Source: Spirometra erinaceieuropaei
Lineage: Eukaryota; Platyhelminthes; Cestoda; Diphyllobothriidea; Diphyllobothriidae
Length of the DNA: 64,000 nt
Assembly (NCBI GenBank): GCA_902702965.1
Contig: CACRXP010000007.1
Coordinates: forward strand, 314,655 to 378,654
Direction: 5' to 3'
Shown here: positions 58,901 to 64,000 of the stretch, one piece after another
How the letters are laid out: the number at the start of each line of letters is the position of its first letter
Position numbering within the stretch: position 1 is the stretch's first letter
Notes under the pieces: model-generated
The model's input: only the letters and a program-made list of their open reading frames with translations
The model's database searches: none
Told to the model about the DNA's origin: nothing
Program-made: the position numbers and the translations under genes

Positions 58901-61897
58901 GCATCAATAAAATGGTCGAGACAGGTAACGGTATCTATGGCTTAATAGGCAATTGTAAATCCGTCGGACAGGAAAGTAGGACTCCGCTGAAATTACAAAA
59001 CGTCGCGTTCGTGTTTGTAAGAGAGGCACACAAAGTAGTCCTCATTCAAGATAGACAGATATGGGCGTTAAAGGTTGTATACTACTAATGACTGAAACCT
59101 GCTCAAGTCATCCGCCTTCTACGGGAAGTTTGTAAGATAGTCATTTAGTGCCAGAAATAAGTCAAAAAAATTAATGCACCACATGTTATTCCACGGCAGA
59201 CAGGAATAAAACTAGGGGGGACAAAATATGACAGATATACACTCATAAATAACATCAATTTCGAGGATTAAATGGGAGCGCCCTTGAGAATGATCAGCAG
59301 ATTTGTCTCCCCCGGGTCGGAGAAAAAAGTGTTTCAGTATCCTTCTTTACCCAATCAGCCAGACGGATCTCGTAGATAATTAAGGTTAGAGACACCAGAT
59401 CTTGTCTGGCATATTTGTGTGTAAATTTCGTCAAGTACGAACACAATTAAGTTGTAGTGCAAACAAGTGACTTCGGTCGTTCAAACCCTCCGTCTCTACC
59501 TCAAAATTAAAGACCCCGAAACCCATACTTACGCTGATGTATTCACTCTCTTATCGCCACCGGCCACATTTTAAAATGGGAAGTGATGATACTATAGAGG
59601 GTCATGCAGTTGTACTCGGTGGCGAATACCCACTGCACGTTCTTCTATAGATTATCCCACAAACAAGTCCACCTCGGTCCCTGTAGTTCATATGTGCGGA
59701 GGTGAAATGAGTCAGTTTTGAGGGTTAGTCAGTGTCATTCTGTTTTAGCTAACGTGAGTGTGGCACGCAGCAGACGGTTTTGCGCCGTGTCAACCACTGC
59801 ACTCAATTTCACGATCCCAGTTGGCATGACTCAAACGTTCCACTGTTTAGAAAGGCGCAAGTCATAAGTGAGCCCTTAGGACAGATGTGATCCTCGTCGC
59901 TTGAGACGGAGGAGCTGGCAGGTCCTACACGCAACTCCGAGTTTAGATTTCATGTGTGCAGCAAAACAGTTACTATCGTCGTTGCTCCCATTATCCTAAC
60001 CGAGGTCAAGACATCAGTAATAGGTGCTGGAACTGACGGAGTGAGTAACCGACCGTTCATAAAACTAAACTTTCTTGTTAGTGCTAAGGGTAATATATCC
60101 CAGAGAAACAGAAGGTTGTGAAGGAAATGTGACTTCTGATTCCCCAGTAATAACCTTGAATACTTGCCATCCCAAAATTGTACTAAATATACTATCTTTA
60201 TAATTTTCTAAAAATTAACTGAGTCACATGTGCAGTTGTGCAGGTTTTGCGTTCGCAAGCTGACGGCTCAACCCACTCAACATGACGTAAATCTAAAAAA
60301 CAGGACGGAGAAATTACGGGGACCGCCCGTCAATTCGCTTTCGGAAAATCACTAAATGAAACACTTTAGATGACCTACAAAAAGTAAGTTCTGAGGCAAC
60401 CGTGCAATTCCAACAATACTCCAGGCCGTCAGTTAGCTACACGCAGTCCCCTTTTAAGTGAGCTTCTTGTCTTAATATTTCAGTTAGAAGGAAACTGCTA
60501 CGCATTTTAATTTGGGGTTCAGAAATGGACGGAATACTGGCAGTAGTGAAAGCTCAATCCACAAAAAACTCGTCACAGAAAGGGGTCCTTAGGCGGAGGG
60601 AAATGTATGTGGTGCAACGTTTCAAGTAGCGAAATCAACTACTTGGGCGCTAGATCAATGCAAGAAACGCGGTCGAAAGCCAACAGCGCAGTTAACCGTC
60701 GCATCAGCCCAACTATATGCCTTTGTTTTCCAGTCTGACAATAGCCAGTTCGTATCACACTGTCAATGTCTTCAATTATCACATGATGAAAAAAAACACA
60801 ACAAACGCGTTTTGGAATGTATAACTGGTGCGCTTTCTAAAAATTTTGGATTCTGTAAAGTGCGAAAAAGGAATGCTACCAGTCGGGGACGGGTAGCAGT
60901 AAGGCACTGATTGGTTACTTTATGATAACGAACCCAGAAGCGATTGAAATGTTCCTATAACTCGAAGTCGCGTATGCATGGAGTGTCTTGTTGAGGACAA
61001 ATGAAATGTGTGTGTGCATGTGTGGTGACCAGGGGAACTAGAGACGGGAACAGAGGAATTGCTGAAAACAAGGTAGCAGGGCCAACGTCGAAAAGTCGCT
61101 CGAATCAAAAGACTTTAGGCAGCTCTCAAAAGCCCAAAATTAGTAACTTATAGGAATTCATAGATGGAAAGACTACGGAATGAGATTCTTACATATGAGT
61201 CATTGTGTTCAATAAGCGCTGAGAAGAGTTGCAGAGTTTGATTAACTAGGTCTTGTTGCGGAGATAAGCACAGTTTGAATAAGGCCGGCATCGAAGGGTG
61301 CGACCAAATGCGTTCGGCAGCCGTAGACCCCTCATCGACAACCAAGGATACGAGGTTATTTAAAGCCTAAAATAAGCTTATCAAGGAGAACAAACCTGAG
61401 ATAACAAAGTCGACGGAGGATCCTGCGTAATTATATCGAACATTGCTGCTATTTTCCCACCAAGGGAGTGCGTCTGCTCTTTGGTCGATGTAACGGAAGC
61501 TTCTAAGCGATAAGCGAGGGCTTGGATAGCTTTGTTTTTCGGATCCATATGGAGTAGCCTCTTGACGTCTACCAGAGCGTCACACAAATTGCTCATATTT
61601 TCGTAAGCAAGGCAACGACGATACAATGCCTTCGTATCAGACGGGCATATTTGAAGGGCTAACAGGGAAATTAAATAAAATCACCTCCACTTTACCGGAA
61701 TTCGCAGCCTTAACTGCTGAAGTATTATCTCCCAACTTTAAGAAACACTGCGCCTGATTCCTGTATATTATTTCACGAAGATCTTTTGGCGTATCGGGGA
61801 GTGCCAAACATTTTTCATATAGTGTTAATGCTTCTTTGTATTCCCCTTTACTAAAAAGCTCGTTCGCCTCGGCTTTTATCTGGTCAGCTACAACCAT
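27758..61897 (-). CDS. unc-45: UNC-45 myosin chaperone, complete 14-exon gene
   Basis: Co-chaperone that brings Hsp90 to myosin heads and is needed for myosin folding and thick-filament assembly in the cytoplasm (family knowledge). Exons in transcript order: 61897-61696, 61658-61396, 61366-61193, 56273-56042, 50994-50827, 48096-47808, 43286-43124, 42323-42189, 40619-40293, 36866-36589, 34712-34529, 33584-33469, 32993-32672, 28108-27758. Every intron is GT-AG and all phases join to one 1067-codon frame plus stop. TPR domain is about residues 5-115; the Hsp90 carboxylate-clamp residues K8, N12, N47, K77 and R81 line up with the classical TPR clamp. The central domain is about 130-520 and the UCS armadillo domain follows to the C-terminus. 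Hallmarks seen: KALYRRC, ELAKYAKQHVP, AAAQALAKLTITSDP, MFEEHE..RCAATEC, MGFIQP near the end. The usual family length is about 930-960; the excess lies in low-complexity inserts in exons 4, 6, 9, 13 and 14. The exon model was read by eye, not from transcripts. Confidence 0.96.
28160..28686. repeat. About 500-bp imperfect (ACT)n microsatellite, unc-45 intron 13
   Basis: Almost unbroken ACT/TAC triplets from 28180 to 28683 with scattered ATT, CCA and GCC variants, starting about 75 bp upstream of the exon 14 acceptor. Long Ser-, Val- and Leu-rich frames in it are artefacts. Confidence 0.95.
28745..28975 (+). repeat. Dispersed repeat C
   Basis: Contains CAGCAGGG...GTGA, ACCGGGTCCGGTGTCGAG and GTGGCTGGCACGGC, shared with 44225-44531 and 44945-45225, and with the inverse copies near 8400-8525 and 39395-39520. 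No coding role. Confidence 0.6.
29340..29800. repeat. SINE-A copies (unc-45 intron 13)
   Basis: Minus-strand body and head at 29350-29530 (CTAACCACTGAGCCACGGGC), tail 29535-29640, then a second body start at 29665-29730 interrupted by a (GA)n run. Confidence 0.7.
29795..29834. repeat. (TTA)n microsatellite
   Basis: About 40 bp of ATT/TTA triplets in unc-45 intron 13. Confidence 0.9.
30779..31009. mobile_element. Short terminal-inverted-repeat element (MITE-like)
   Basis: About 225 bp bounded by GGCAACAGTATAGAGAAGGA and its near-perfect reverse complement ending at about 31002. The word CCATTTGTG occurs immediately outside each end, which would fit an 8-9 bp target duplication as made by hAT transposons. 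No coding capacity. Confidence 0.5.
30829..31558 (-). repeat. Second arm of the long dispersed inverted repeat
   Basis: Reverse-complement copy of 293-1042, lying in unc-45 intron 13. Its lower-coordinate part overlaps the short TIR element at 30779-31009. Confidence 0.8.
31930..32330 (-). repeat. SINE-A copies (unc-45 intron 13)
   Basis: Tail and body at 31935-32140, tRNA-Arg-like head on the minus strand at 32160-32230 (CGCCTCTAACCACTGAGCC), followed by the start of another unit. Confidence 0.7.
32672..32993 (-). CDS. unc-45: unc-45 exon 13 (UCS domain)
   Basis: Residues 844-951. It contains RILSEKGLAAVEHYMFEEHE, RCAATECFANLALH and ERVKLLMLFCLNSED, then LRAASGALATMSYDPGIIKK. An insert of about 20 residues (GCGGTLPLEEYASMGKN) sits where vertebrate proteins have only KEVQDLFEAQG. 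Donor GAA|GTGAGT, phase 0. Confidence 0.95.
33350..33424. repeat. (GAG)n microsatellite, unc-45 intron 12
   Basis: About 75 bp of GGA/GAG triplets, a CCT-rich pyrimidine run in the transcript, starting about 45 bp after the exon 12 donor. Confidence 0.92.
33469..33584 (-). CDS. unc-45: unc-45 exon 12 (UCS domain)
   Basis: Residues 806-843 plus two bases. It reads SLEVIRPILQLLRIDC then NYEGLLALTNLASLDEAH, matching the family VRPLVSLLHLNC...NFEALMALTNLA. Acceptor CTGCAG after a T-run; donor AG|GTAAGA. A polypyrimidine-purine microsatellite begins about 45 bp into the next intron. Confidence 0.94.
34529..34712 (-). CDS. unc-45: unc-45 exon 11 (UCS domain)
   Basis: Residues 744-805. The split codon rebuilds Arg744, giving ALISRVYLSAAE. 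It contains RGLLVSAGAGKALLNLALD and AAAQALAKLTITSDPRITF, near-identical to the family AQALAKLTITSNPEMTF. Donor CGG|GTAGGT, phase 0. Confidence 0.95.
34858..34902. repeat. (AAT)n microsatellite, unc-45 intron 10
   Basis: About 45 bp of pure AAT triplets. Confidence 0.92.
35095..35225. other. Assembly gap (50 N) inside a LINE 3' end
   Basis: N run at 35144-35193. The sequence before it (GGTTGCAAATAGGGGTACT) matches 63913-63930 of the LINE at the window end, and the sequence after it (TGAACTCAACTCAAC) resembles that LINE's TGAAC-repeat tail, so the gap sits in a second LINE 3' end. Confidence 0.65.
35395..35710. repeat. SINE-B inverted pair (unc-45 intron 10)
   Basis: Minus-strand copy 35405-35600 with A-box TAGCTCAGGTGG, and a plus-strand piece ending GTGGGTTCGAATCCCACCGA with a perfect B-box (GGTTCGAATCC). 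A tRNA gene is unlikely because a conserved non-tRNA tail follows and copies are dispersed. Confidence 0.65.
36589..36866 (-). CDS. unc-45: unc-45 exon 10 (UCS domain)
   Basis: Residues 652-743 plus two bases. It follows a TTCCTTAG acceptor. It contains FPLASLLANLTNSFEEKE, ELAKYAKQHVPQKH and a RRQLLLDLGLPSCLYNL segment, all strongly conserved in UCS proteins. Donor TCACG|GTAATT, phase 2. Confidence 0.95.
36961..38182. mobile_element. Tc1-like TIR element, short copy (unc-45 intron 9)
   Basis: Left end TACAGTACGAGACCTATCTC at 36961, right end CATGAGTTAGGTCACTAACT then GTA at 38182. It matches 9164-11073 in inverse orientation but is about 700 bp shorter, from an internal deletion near the 36961 end. 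Confidence 0.6.
37078..39012 (-). repeat. Long inverted duplication, copy 2 (unc-45 intron 9)
   Basis: Reverse-complement copy of 8333-10260, running from the CACCGTGCAAAAATGCCAAG block to the TTCAGACCACTGTAGACAG block. Confidence 0.8.
39395..39520 (-). repeat. Dispersed repeat C fragment (unc-45 intron 9)
   Basis: GGGAGGGGGCGCGGTAGATG and TTAATTCACGCGCAAGTCAC match the inverse of 44250-44320 and resemble 8430-8520. Confidence 0.5.
40293..40619 (-). CDS. unc-45: unc-45 exon 9 (UCS domain)
   Basis: Residues 543-651. It begins GLCKLGALGGADAS and continues SLAEGSTAVLTKACRRLLLKKP, a family signature. An Ala/Asp/Lys-rich insert of about 25 residues follows (residues 580-605), then SIRWAIDGLAFLSLNAEVKE, equal to the family RRWAVEGLAYLTFDADVKE. 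Donor GAG|GTACAT, phase 0. Confidence 0.94.
40930..41300. repeat. 131-bp tandem repeat, about 2.8 units (unc-45 intron 8)
   Basis: GACCAAACTGGCCATAACCC starts at 40947, 41078 and 41209, exactly 131 bp apart. Units are GC-rich and highly similar. Long opposing frames here come from the repeat. Confidence 0.92.
42189..42323 (-). CDS. unc-45: unc-45 exon 8 (start of UCS domain)
   Basis: Residues 498-542, exactly 45 codons in phase 0. It reads TVALDTIILATNKKDKC and VPILRNLYKSGHDAIKVRAL, matching the family V.ALIHAA.KAKR and LLKDLYK...IRIRALVGL segment. No ORF of ordinary length marks this exon; it was found by the splice phases and homology. Confidence 0.92.
42450..42920 (-). mobile_element. PLE 3' end remnant (unc-45 intron 7)
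   Basis: Minus strand: low-complexity PLE tail at about 42700-42915, similar in layout to the 51.6-kb copy, ending at a decayed hammerhead-like motif (CTAATGA ... GAAACGCC, 42475-42508). Confidence 0.5.
42947..42984. repeat. (GGA)n microsatellite, unc-45 intron 7
   Basis: About 36 bp of pure GGA triplets. Confidence 0.92.
43124..43286 (-). CDS. unc-45: unc-45 exon 7 (end of central domain)
   Basis: Residues 443-497. The split codon rebuilds Leu443, joining CAQFV to ELLTDKLIESKVEAAAVIGTL. It contains the conserved armadillo helices GPFEVGSMVLSTEGILEGLLLL. The acceptor follows a long pyrimidine run ending TCTCAG; donor CAG|GTAGGC, phase 0. Confidence 0.93.
43771..44531 (+). repeat. Tandem duplication, unit 1 (unc-45 intron 6)
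   Basis: A 660-760 bp unit starting AGCCACCG and ending CCGTGCACACGGCCTGT recurs at 44564-45225 in direct orientation. It includes repeat C at its 3' end and a CTCATGAAATACTGACCGAA block that recalls the Tc1-like TIR. Confidence 0.85.
44564..45225 (+). repeat. Tandem duplication, unit 2 (unc-45 intron 6)
   Basis: Second unit, about 100 bp shorter through internal deletions. A separate 25-bp word (GTCAGGATGTTGGCTTTTGA and onward) occurs at 44538 and again at 45753, flanking this unit and the next SINE. Confidence 0.85.
45375..45735 (+). repeat. SINE-A, near full length (unc-45 intron 6)
   Basis: Tail-type sequence 45383-45490, then the head GGGCTCGTGGCCCAGTGATT at 45569 with A-box TGGCCCAGTGA and B-box GAGTTCGAGCC, then the body to TCGGTAATACC. 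Confidence 0.75.
45830..46400. mobile_element. Foldback element, strongly decayed copy (unc-45 intron 6)
   Basis: Recognisable blocks: TTGATTTTCGATACTCTTA, GTGGTCCATATCCACTACGT, CATGCTTTCCACAAAATAT, TACTACTTAAGTGGTC, GGCGGCATCCTGA, in the order of the foldback family. Confidence 0.6.
46517..46954 (+). pseudogene. PLE linker and GIY-YIG start (unc-45 intron 6)
   Basis: Open frame reading NYRVVIFLPFTGDSI, then CAYEFTYTCGCKHIGRTQRQ and LAARSVQHQ, the GIY-YIG block (C.Y...C.C...IGRT.R.L..R). It lies in a different PLE lineage from PLE-1, with Cys-Gly-Cys before the YIG motif. Truncated at both ends. Confidence 0.6.
47808..48096 (-). CDS. unc-45: unc-45 exon 6 (central domain with Pro-rich insert)
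   Basis: Residues 347-442 plus two bases. It opens GAIERLLEIAAASCSS, then carries a Pro/Thr/Ala-rich stretch (about residues 374-393, including SPPPPTPASETPT) that has no counterpart in vertebrate UNC45, and resumes the family with TSANTRLTVACLLSRLYEDL and SDAQRQSF. The donor is CCT|GTAGGC, phase 2. The insert is probably a disordered loop (inference). Confidence 0.92.
48338..48395. repeat. (GGT)n microsatellite, unc-45 intron 5
   Basis: About 57 bp of GGT triplets, (ACC)n in the transcript, 240 bp upstream of the exon 6 acceptor. Confidence 0.92.
48635..48835 (+). repeat. SINE-A fragment (unc-45 intron 5)
   Basis: Body-like GATAACGGCTAGCAGGCTAG and the tail GTCCGTGACCGCCC; diverged. Confidence 0.5.
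48860..49852. mobile_element. Foldback element, copy 4 (unc-45 intron 5)
   Basis: Begins TAGTAGGTGGGCTAAATCGT and ends with the inverse TTAGCCCACCTATAGTAC. Arms pair over most of their length (TACTTAAGTAGCATGAATTT against AATTCATGCCAATTAAGTAG). About 1 kb like the other copies. Confidence 0.75.
49865..50095 (+). pseudogene. PLE linker remnant (unc-45 intron 5)
   Basis: Plus strand reads NGYPKSFRRKYLDQ, PDFWLATTDLKKVSEAKAK, then after a stop KRFGIGVTHKPE and TIRQRIIGPKAK. This matches residues 85-152 of the PLE-1 protein (FWLAIPYVKNVSEA...FGIGVAHKPESTIRQQI). The foldback element ends directly before it. Confidence 0.7.
50827..50994 (-). CDS. unc-45: unc-45 exon 5 (central domain)
   Basis: Residues 291-346 plus one base. 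The acceptor is TATCTTTCAG and the donor GAGG|GTAACC. It reads VKAPVEEMLRQITRALNSY, then TLLELLTWIVPWETGIDWSKQFIAQEG, which matches the family LTLLIKVVP...LWVIDQG segment. Confidence 0.92.
51440..52085 (-). pseudogene. PLE 3' end remnant (unc-45 intron 4)
   Basis: Minus strand: RNDASSQVVAYSTRSGHTF, ELPESWFTGPQSINICHDLP, same block as PLE-2 (NSQVAAHSTGPGHIF...ESWLSGPQSINKHNDLP), then a low-complexity tail and a decayed hammerhead-like motif at 51450-51483 (CTGATG then GAAGCGTC). Confidence 0.65.
53097..53158. other. Assembly gap (62 N)
   Basis: Run of N in unc-45 intron 4. Frames crossing it have no meaning. Confidence 0.99.
53690..53930 (+). repeat. Direct repeat unit 1 (unc-45 intron 4)
   Basis: A 230-bp unit containing ACTCCGGGGAGCATTTGCAT and ATTGTCACCAATTGAAAG recurs at 54915-55145 in the same orientation with about 15-20 percent differences. 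No coding content recognised. Confidence 0.7.
54915..55145 (+). repeat. Direct repeat unit 2 (unc-45 intron 4)
   Basis: Second copy of the 53690-53930 unit (ACTCCGGGGAGCATTCGTGT, ATTGTCACCAACTTAAAG). Confidence 0.7.
55400..55735. mobile_element. PLE terminal repeats, inverted pair (unc-45 intron 4)
   Basis: A minus-strand arm (about 55405-55495) and a plus-strand arm (55540-55735) of the PLE-2 terminal-repeat type. The plus arm has CTGATGA, stem GGGTTC/GAACCC and GAAACTTC at 55627-55660, a hammerhead-like motif with its GTC changed to TTC. Confidence 0.6.
56042..56273 (-). CDS. unc-45: unc-45 exon 4 (central domain, Lys/Ala-rich insert)
   Basis: Residues 214-290 plus one base. It starts after a TTCTTCAG acceptor with ALQLLQTL and contains EEAVSLSMCKFLRRLLESL, matching the conserved QAVSLAACHLL helix of other UNC-45 proteins. 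Spacing from exon 3 to this motif equals that in vertebrate UNC45A, so no exon is missing between them. After it comes a Lys/Ala-rich stretch (about residues 258-275) not typical of the family. Two donors are visible; GTACGT at 56041 keeps frame with exon 5, whereas the nearer GTATAAG does not. Confidence 0.9.
57240..58740 (-). pseudogene. PLE-4 remnant with RT active site and GIY-YIG (unc-45 intron 3)
   Basis: Minus strand, from RT to nuclease: a degenerate G..MGSPLSP block near 58700, then FWAHYVDDTLVNIDRDK with an intact YVDD (58512-58526 encodes YVDDT), KGRPPFLVVLV, KLSTSVYRKLMSTPQ, HKRNCVHML, then a SINE-A insertion, then VVVHKPESTIRRK and an open frame 57778-57317 with VVYRLQCSCATCNYIGETDR and RLHTRMHEHKF (GIY-YIG). 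Several stops and frameshifts. It is the only PLE copy in the window that keeps the polymerase motif. Confidence 0.75.
58083..58262 (+). repeat. SINE-A inserted in PLE-4
   Basis: Head GGGCTCGTGGCCCAGTGGTT with a perfect A-box (TGGCCCAGTGG), GGACTTCTAAC anticodon region as in tRNA-Arg(TCT), B-box-like AGTTCGAGCC, then the body ending GTCGGTAATA. It splits the PLE coding sequence, so it is younger than the PLE insertion. Confidence 0.8.
58760..61140. other. unc-45 intron 3, no recognisable feature
   Basis: About 2.4 kb with only short frames and no repeat match that I noticed. Confidence 0.5.
61193..61366 (-). CDS. unc-45: unc-45 exon 3 (central domain)
   Basis: Residues 156-213, phase 0 at both ends, acceptor ATTTTAG and donor TAT|GTAAGA. 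It aligns with the family segment in which the first central armadillo repeat ends (LFKLCL...LQLFSALIEHNDS). It is followed by a 4919-bp intron, the first large one. Confidence 0.93.
61396..61658 (-). CDS. unc-45: unc-45 exon 2 (TPR repeat 3, linker)
   Basis: Residues 68-155. The split codon rebuilds Ala68. It contains the third TPR with K77 and R81 (KALYRRC), then the conserved DP.NKA.QALAYRLE helix, then the start of the central domain. The donor is CAG|GTTTGT, phase 0. The next intron, 61367-61395, is only 29 bp with a normal TTTTAG acceptor. Confidence 0.94.
61696..61897 (-). CDS. unc-45: unc-45 exon 1 (start, TPR repeats 1-2)
   Basis: Residues 1-67. The start is the ATG at 61897-61895, opening MVVADQIKAEANELF. 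Upstream in the same frame there is a run of TAA/TAG stops within about 40 bases, so no longer N-terminus is possible unless another exon is spliced in. It holds clamp residues K8, N12 and N47. It ends in phase 1 at a GTAAAG donor; the following intron is 37 bp (61659-61695). Confidence 0.93.
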
Positions 61898-61937
61898 AGG
61901 GGGAACGCTTTTTACTACCACTTGCCGAACCCTCAAT

Positions 61938-61970
61938 TCCTATTATTATTATTATCATCGTCATCATCTC
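61938..61970. repeat. Short (ATT)n-like tract in unc-45 leader region
   Basis: ATTATTATTATTATCATCGTCATCATC just upstream of the start; on the gene strand it supplies the in-frame TAA/TAG stops. Confidence 0.8.
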
Positions 61971-61992
61971 TCAAGGCCATCTGAGAGCTGAA

Positions 61993-62000
61993 CTTTTATA
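61993..62000 (-). promoter_or_regulatory. TATA-like box upstream of unc-45
   Basis: TATAAAAG on the minus strand, about 96 bp upstream of the unc-45 ATG. If it is used, transcription would begin near 61965-61970. The predicted leader holds upstream ATGs in another frame (around 61949-61958) whose short reading frame overlaps the true start. Motif match only. Confidence 0.4.
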
Positions 62001-62004
62001 AGGC

Positions 62005-62690
62005 AATGTGGTCGCCCCGAAGGCGTTTAAATTGAAATCAGAACCTAACGGGTACATGCTCTCAAAAAGTGATCCAAATAACAGACTTCAATCCAACTTA
62101 GAGGGTGTTAAAAGTCAAAAATAAGGTGTAAAATTTGGTGAAGGTGTTGTTTCCTAACTTATTGCCCAGATAATCGAATGTCACTTGCACGAAATCATCT
62201 CCACAAGACCAGCCACGTATCGTACACTGAAAGGCACTGGGGGTCGCTTTCGGGTGAAGGGAAGAGTGCAATCAAGACCAGCAGAGCAAGTGGGTTGAAA
62301 CGAAACCAGACCAGGGCGAATTGACCAATACAAATATGAGAGAGGGTAAATACGTGCCGATTCATATTGAGGTAGTATATTAACCCAACCAGTGCGAGCA
62401 AAATAAGCTCGACTCGTGGAACTATTCGCCGGGACTGAGGATGGTTTGAGCATGTATTGATTTTTGTCCATTTTTGTCTTTAAGTGAAAAGGGGAAGCAA
62501 ATGGGAACTAGAAACAACTCCGTGTTTCTGTTCGTTGAGGAAAAGCGGAGAAGATTTTCAAAGATGATCTTTTAACGTCCTAATTACACATCTGCAGCGA
62601 GCGGTTGAGGATTTCCTGGCGTCTTTCATGCGTGCTCGAGCTGATTCTTTGGTTGCGAACACATAGGTATCTGAAGAAAAACAGCTAGCC
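62005..62690. other. Upstream flank of unc-45, no recognisable feature
   Basis: Short frames only; may include the 5' part of the LINE that begins at 62694. Confidence 0.4.
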
Positions 62691-62693
62691 GAA

Positions 62694-63990
62694 GTGGTCC
62701 AGTTTACCGAAAACCATTCGTTAAATGTCACGAAACTTTTCTCTAGAAAAATACGAACTCATAGAAAGACGCAGCATCCCATCCTCCGAGGCGCTCTCGG
62801 AAATCCCATAGTTGATGCCCAGTTAACCGCTGATAGTTTCAATGGCTTCCTGTCCAAAACGTTCATTGAAGACTCGACCACTCCGCTTCCGACCATCAAG
62901 CCATTGACCGGGGCAGTTCTAGAAACTATAACTTTCACTCTGTGGGATATGACTGTTGCGATTCGGCGTTTTCGTCAATCTTATAGTCCAGGTCGTGATG
63001 GTGGCCCAGTAAGCCTTTTAAAAGCCGATGCAAACACGATCTTCCCATCCCTCTTATGCAAGATATTTAATCTTGCTCTTGAAACTGAAACCTATCCTAC
63101 CTTGTGGAAGGAATCACACACATTGCCCATTCCTAAGCTCGGCAAATCTACATCATTTGATGACTTTCGGCCAATAAACACCCTCTCCGCAGTTTCGAAG
63201 ATGTTAGAGACATTGATCAAGGATAAGATGATGCGTCACTTAACAGTGAATAACCTACAAAAAGCGCAATGTCCGTACTGTACGCCATCAAGCGTGCGTT
63301 TATGGACTTTGACGAAGAAGCTTTCTCTAAGACATTCGGAGCATTCGTCCGGCCGCATTTAGAGTACGGCATACAAGCTTAGAGGCCGTGGGCTGTTGTG
63401 AATCAAAACTGCCTCGAAAGAGTCCAGAGGAGAGCCAGGAAGATGGTTAGGGGTCAAAGATCCTTTCCTTATCCAACCCGCCTAGTAAATCTGAACCTCT
63501 TTCCTTTGAGTTACAGGCAACTTCGCGGAGATCTCTTGCAAGCCTTCCGCATTGTAAAGGGGTTGGTTTGCAGTCTGGCCTTCGAGGACTTTTTTGAATT
63601 TGCTACCACGACCAACCTCCGAGGTCACCCGTTAAAACTGCGCACTCAGCAGGCACGGCTGGATGTGCGGAAGTTCTCCTTCTCGGTTCGAGTGGTCAAA
63701 CCATGGAATGAGCTTCCCGCAGCTGTTGTGATATCACCATCTATACAAAGTTTCAAGAAGAATCTGGACATATTTATGTTCCGAAATGACCAAGAGCGAT
63801 GAGAAGTCGAGCTCACCCCCTGTAACTCCTTCTCATTTTGACCCACCATTATGGGCATGTTCGAACTATTTCAGCCCAGAACATCTATCTGTACACCACA
63901 AATTTTTTACGTTGCAAATAGGGTACTCCAAGGCTTACGCCTATTTCCCTCAATAAACTGAACTGAACTGAACTACTGAGTGCTGCTCAG
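62694..63990 (+). pseudogene. CR1/Jockey-type LINE, internally deleted
   Basis: A reverse-transcriptase N-terminal part (LWKESHTLPIPKLGKSTSFD, DFRPINTLSAVSKMLETLI, residues about 140-180 of a 222-codon frame) is joined after a deletion and frameshift near 63290-63320 to the C-terminal part (FVRPHLEYGIQA, NCLERVQRRARKMVRG, LNLFPLSYRQLRGDL, VKPWNELPAAVV) that ends at a stop at 63800. The palm with the FADD/YADD motif is missing. The 3' end has TGAACTGAACTGAAC repeats at 63957, as in CR1-like LINEs. Confidence 0.8.
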
Positions 63991-64000
63991 CATGGATTCC

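Noticed and set aside
56274..61192. A missing unc-45 exon in intron 3
   Set aside because: Residue spacing between exon 3 and the AVSL helix of exon 4 equals that of vertebrate UNC45A, and the phases join directly.
61898..61936. Extended UNC-45 N-terminus starting MRVRQ
   Set aside because: That start is a TTG codon, and TAA/TAG codons lie just upstream in the same frame; the ATG at 61897 fits family length.
1..64000. CRISPR array, operon, prophage or other prokaryotic system
   Set aside because: Spliced host gene, SINEs, PLEs and mariner show eukaryotic nuclear DNA; no spaced short direct repeats of CRISPR type.

Overview
This is eukaryotic nuclear DNA, most likely from a parasitic flatworm. 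The evidence is a complete spliced unc-45 gene whose first two introns are only 37 and 29 bp while the later ones run to 5 kb (an intron pattern described for schistosomes and other flatworms), together with a dense load of Penelope-like (PLE), LINE, mariner, LTR-retrotransposon and tRNA-derived SINE remnants. Base composition looks balanced, unlike AT-rich Schistosoma or planarians, so a diphyllobothriidean tapeworm or a fasciolid-type fluke is my guess; this is inference only.

The one host gene is on the minus strand from 61897 (ATG) to 27758 (stop). I assembled 14 exons by eye. Every junction is GT-AG, all phases agree, and the product is 1067 residues: an N-terminal Hsp90-binding TPR domain, a central armadillo-like domain and a C-terminal UCS myosin-chaperone domain. 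A TATA-like motif lies about 100 bp upstream of the ATG, and in-frame stops precede the ATG.

Everything else is intergenic or intronic repeat. Region 1-2.8 kb: faint telomere-like words, one arm of a long inverted repeat (partner at 30.8-31.6 kb), and foldback elements. Region 2.8-8.3 kb: PLE palindromes, SINEs and the best PLE copy of the window, a 323-bp inverted-repeat-flanked element with an intact 398-codon reading frame ending in a GIY-YIG endonuclease domain and a hammerhead-like motif. Region 8.3-13 kb: an about 1.9-kb segment repeated in inverse orientation in unc-45 intron 9, with Tc1-like ends, and a second foldback element. Region 13-27 kb: mariner and gag pseudogenes, another PLE inverted pair with a well-formed hammerhead-like motif, tRNA-derived SINEs and long stretches with no recognisable content. 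Region 27.8-61.9 kb: unc-45, with introns filled by the same families plus triplet microsatellites. Region 62-64 kb: a 5'-truncated, internally deleted CR1/Jockey-type LINE.

The most interesting material is the clean unc-45 model with its intron-size asymmetry and lineage-specific insertions, and the PLE set, in which the stop codon of the reading frame falls inside the hammerhead-like motif in two independent families and the terminal repeats are arranged head-to-head.
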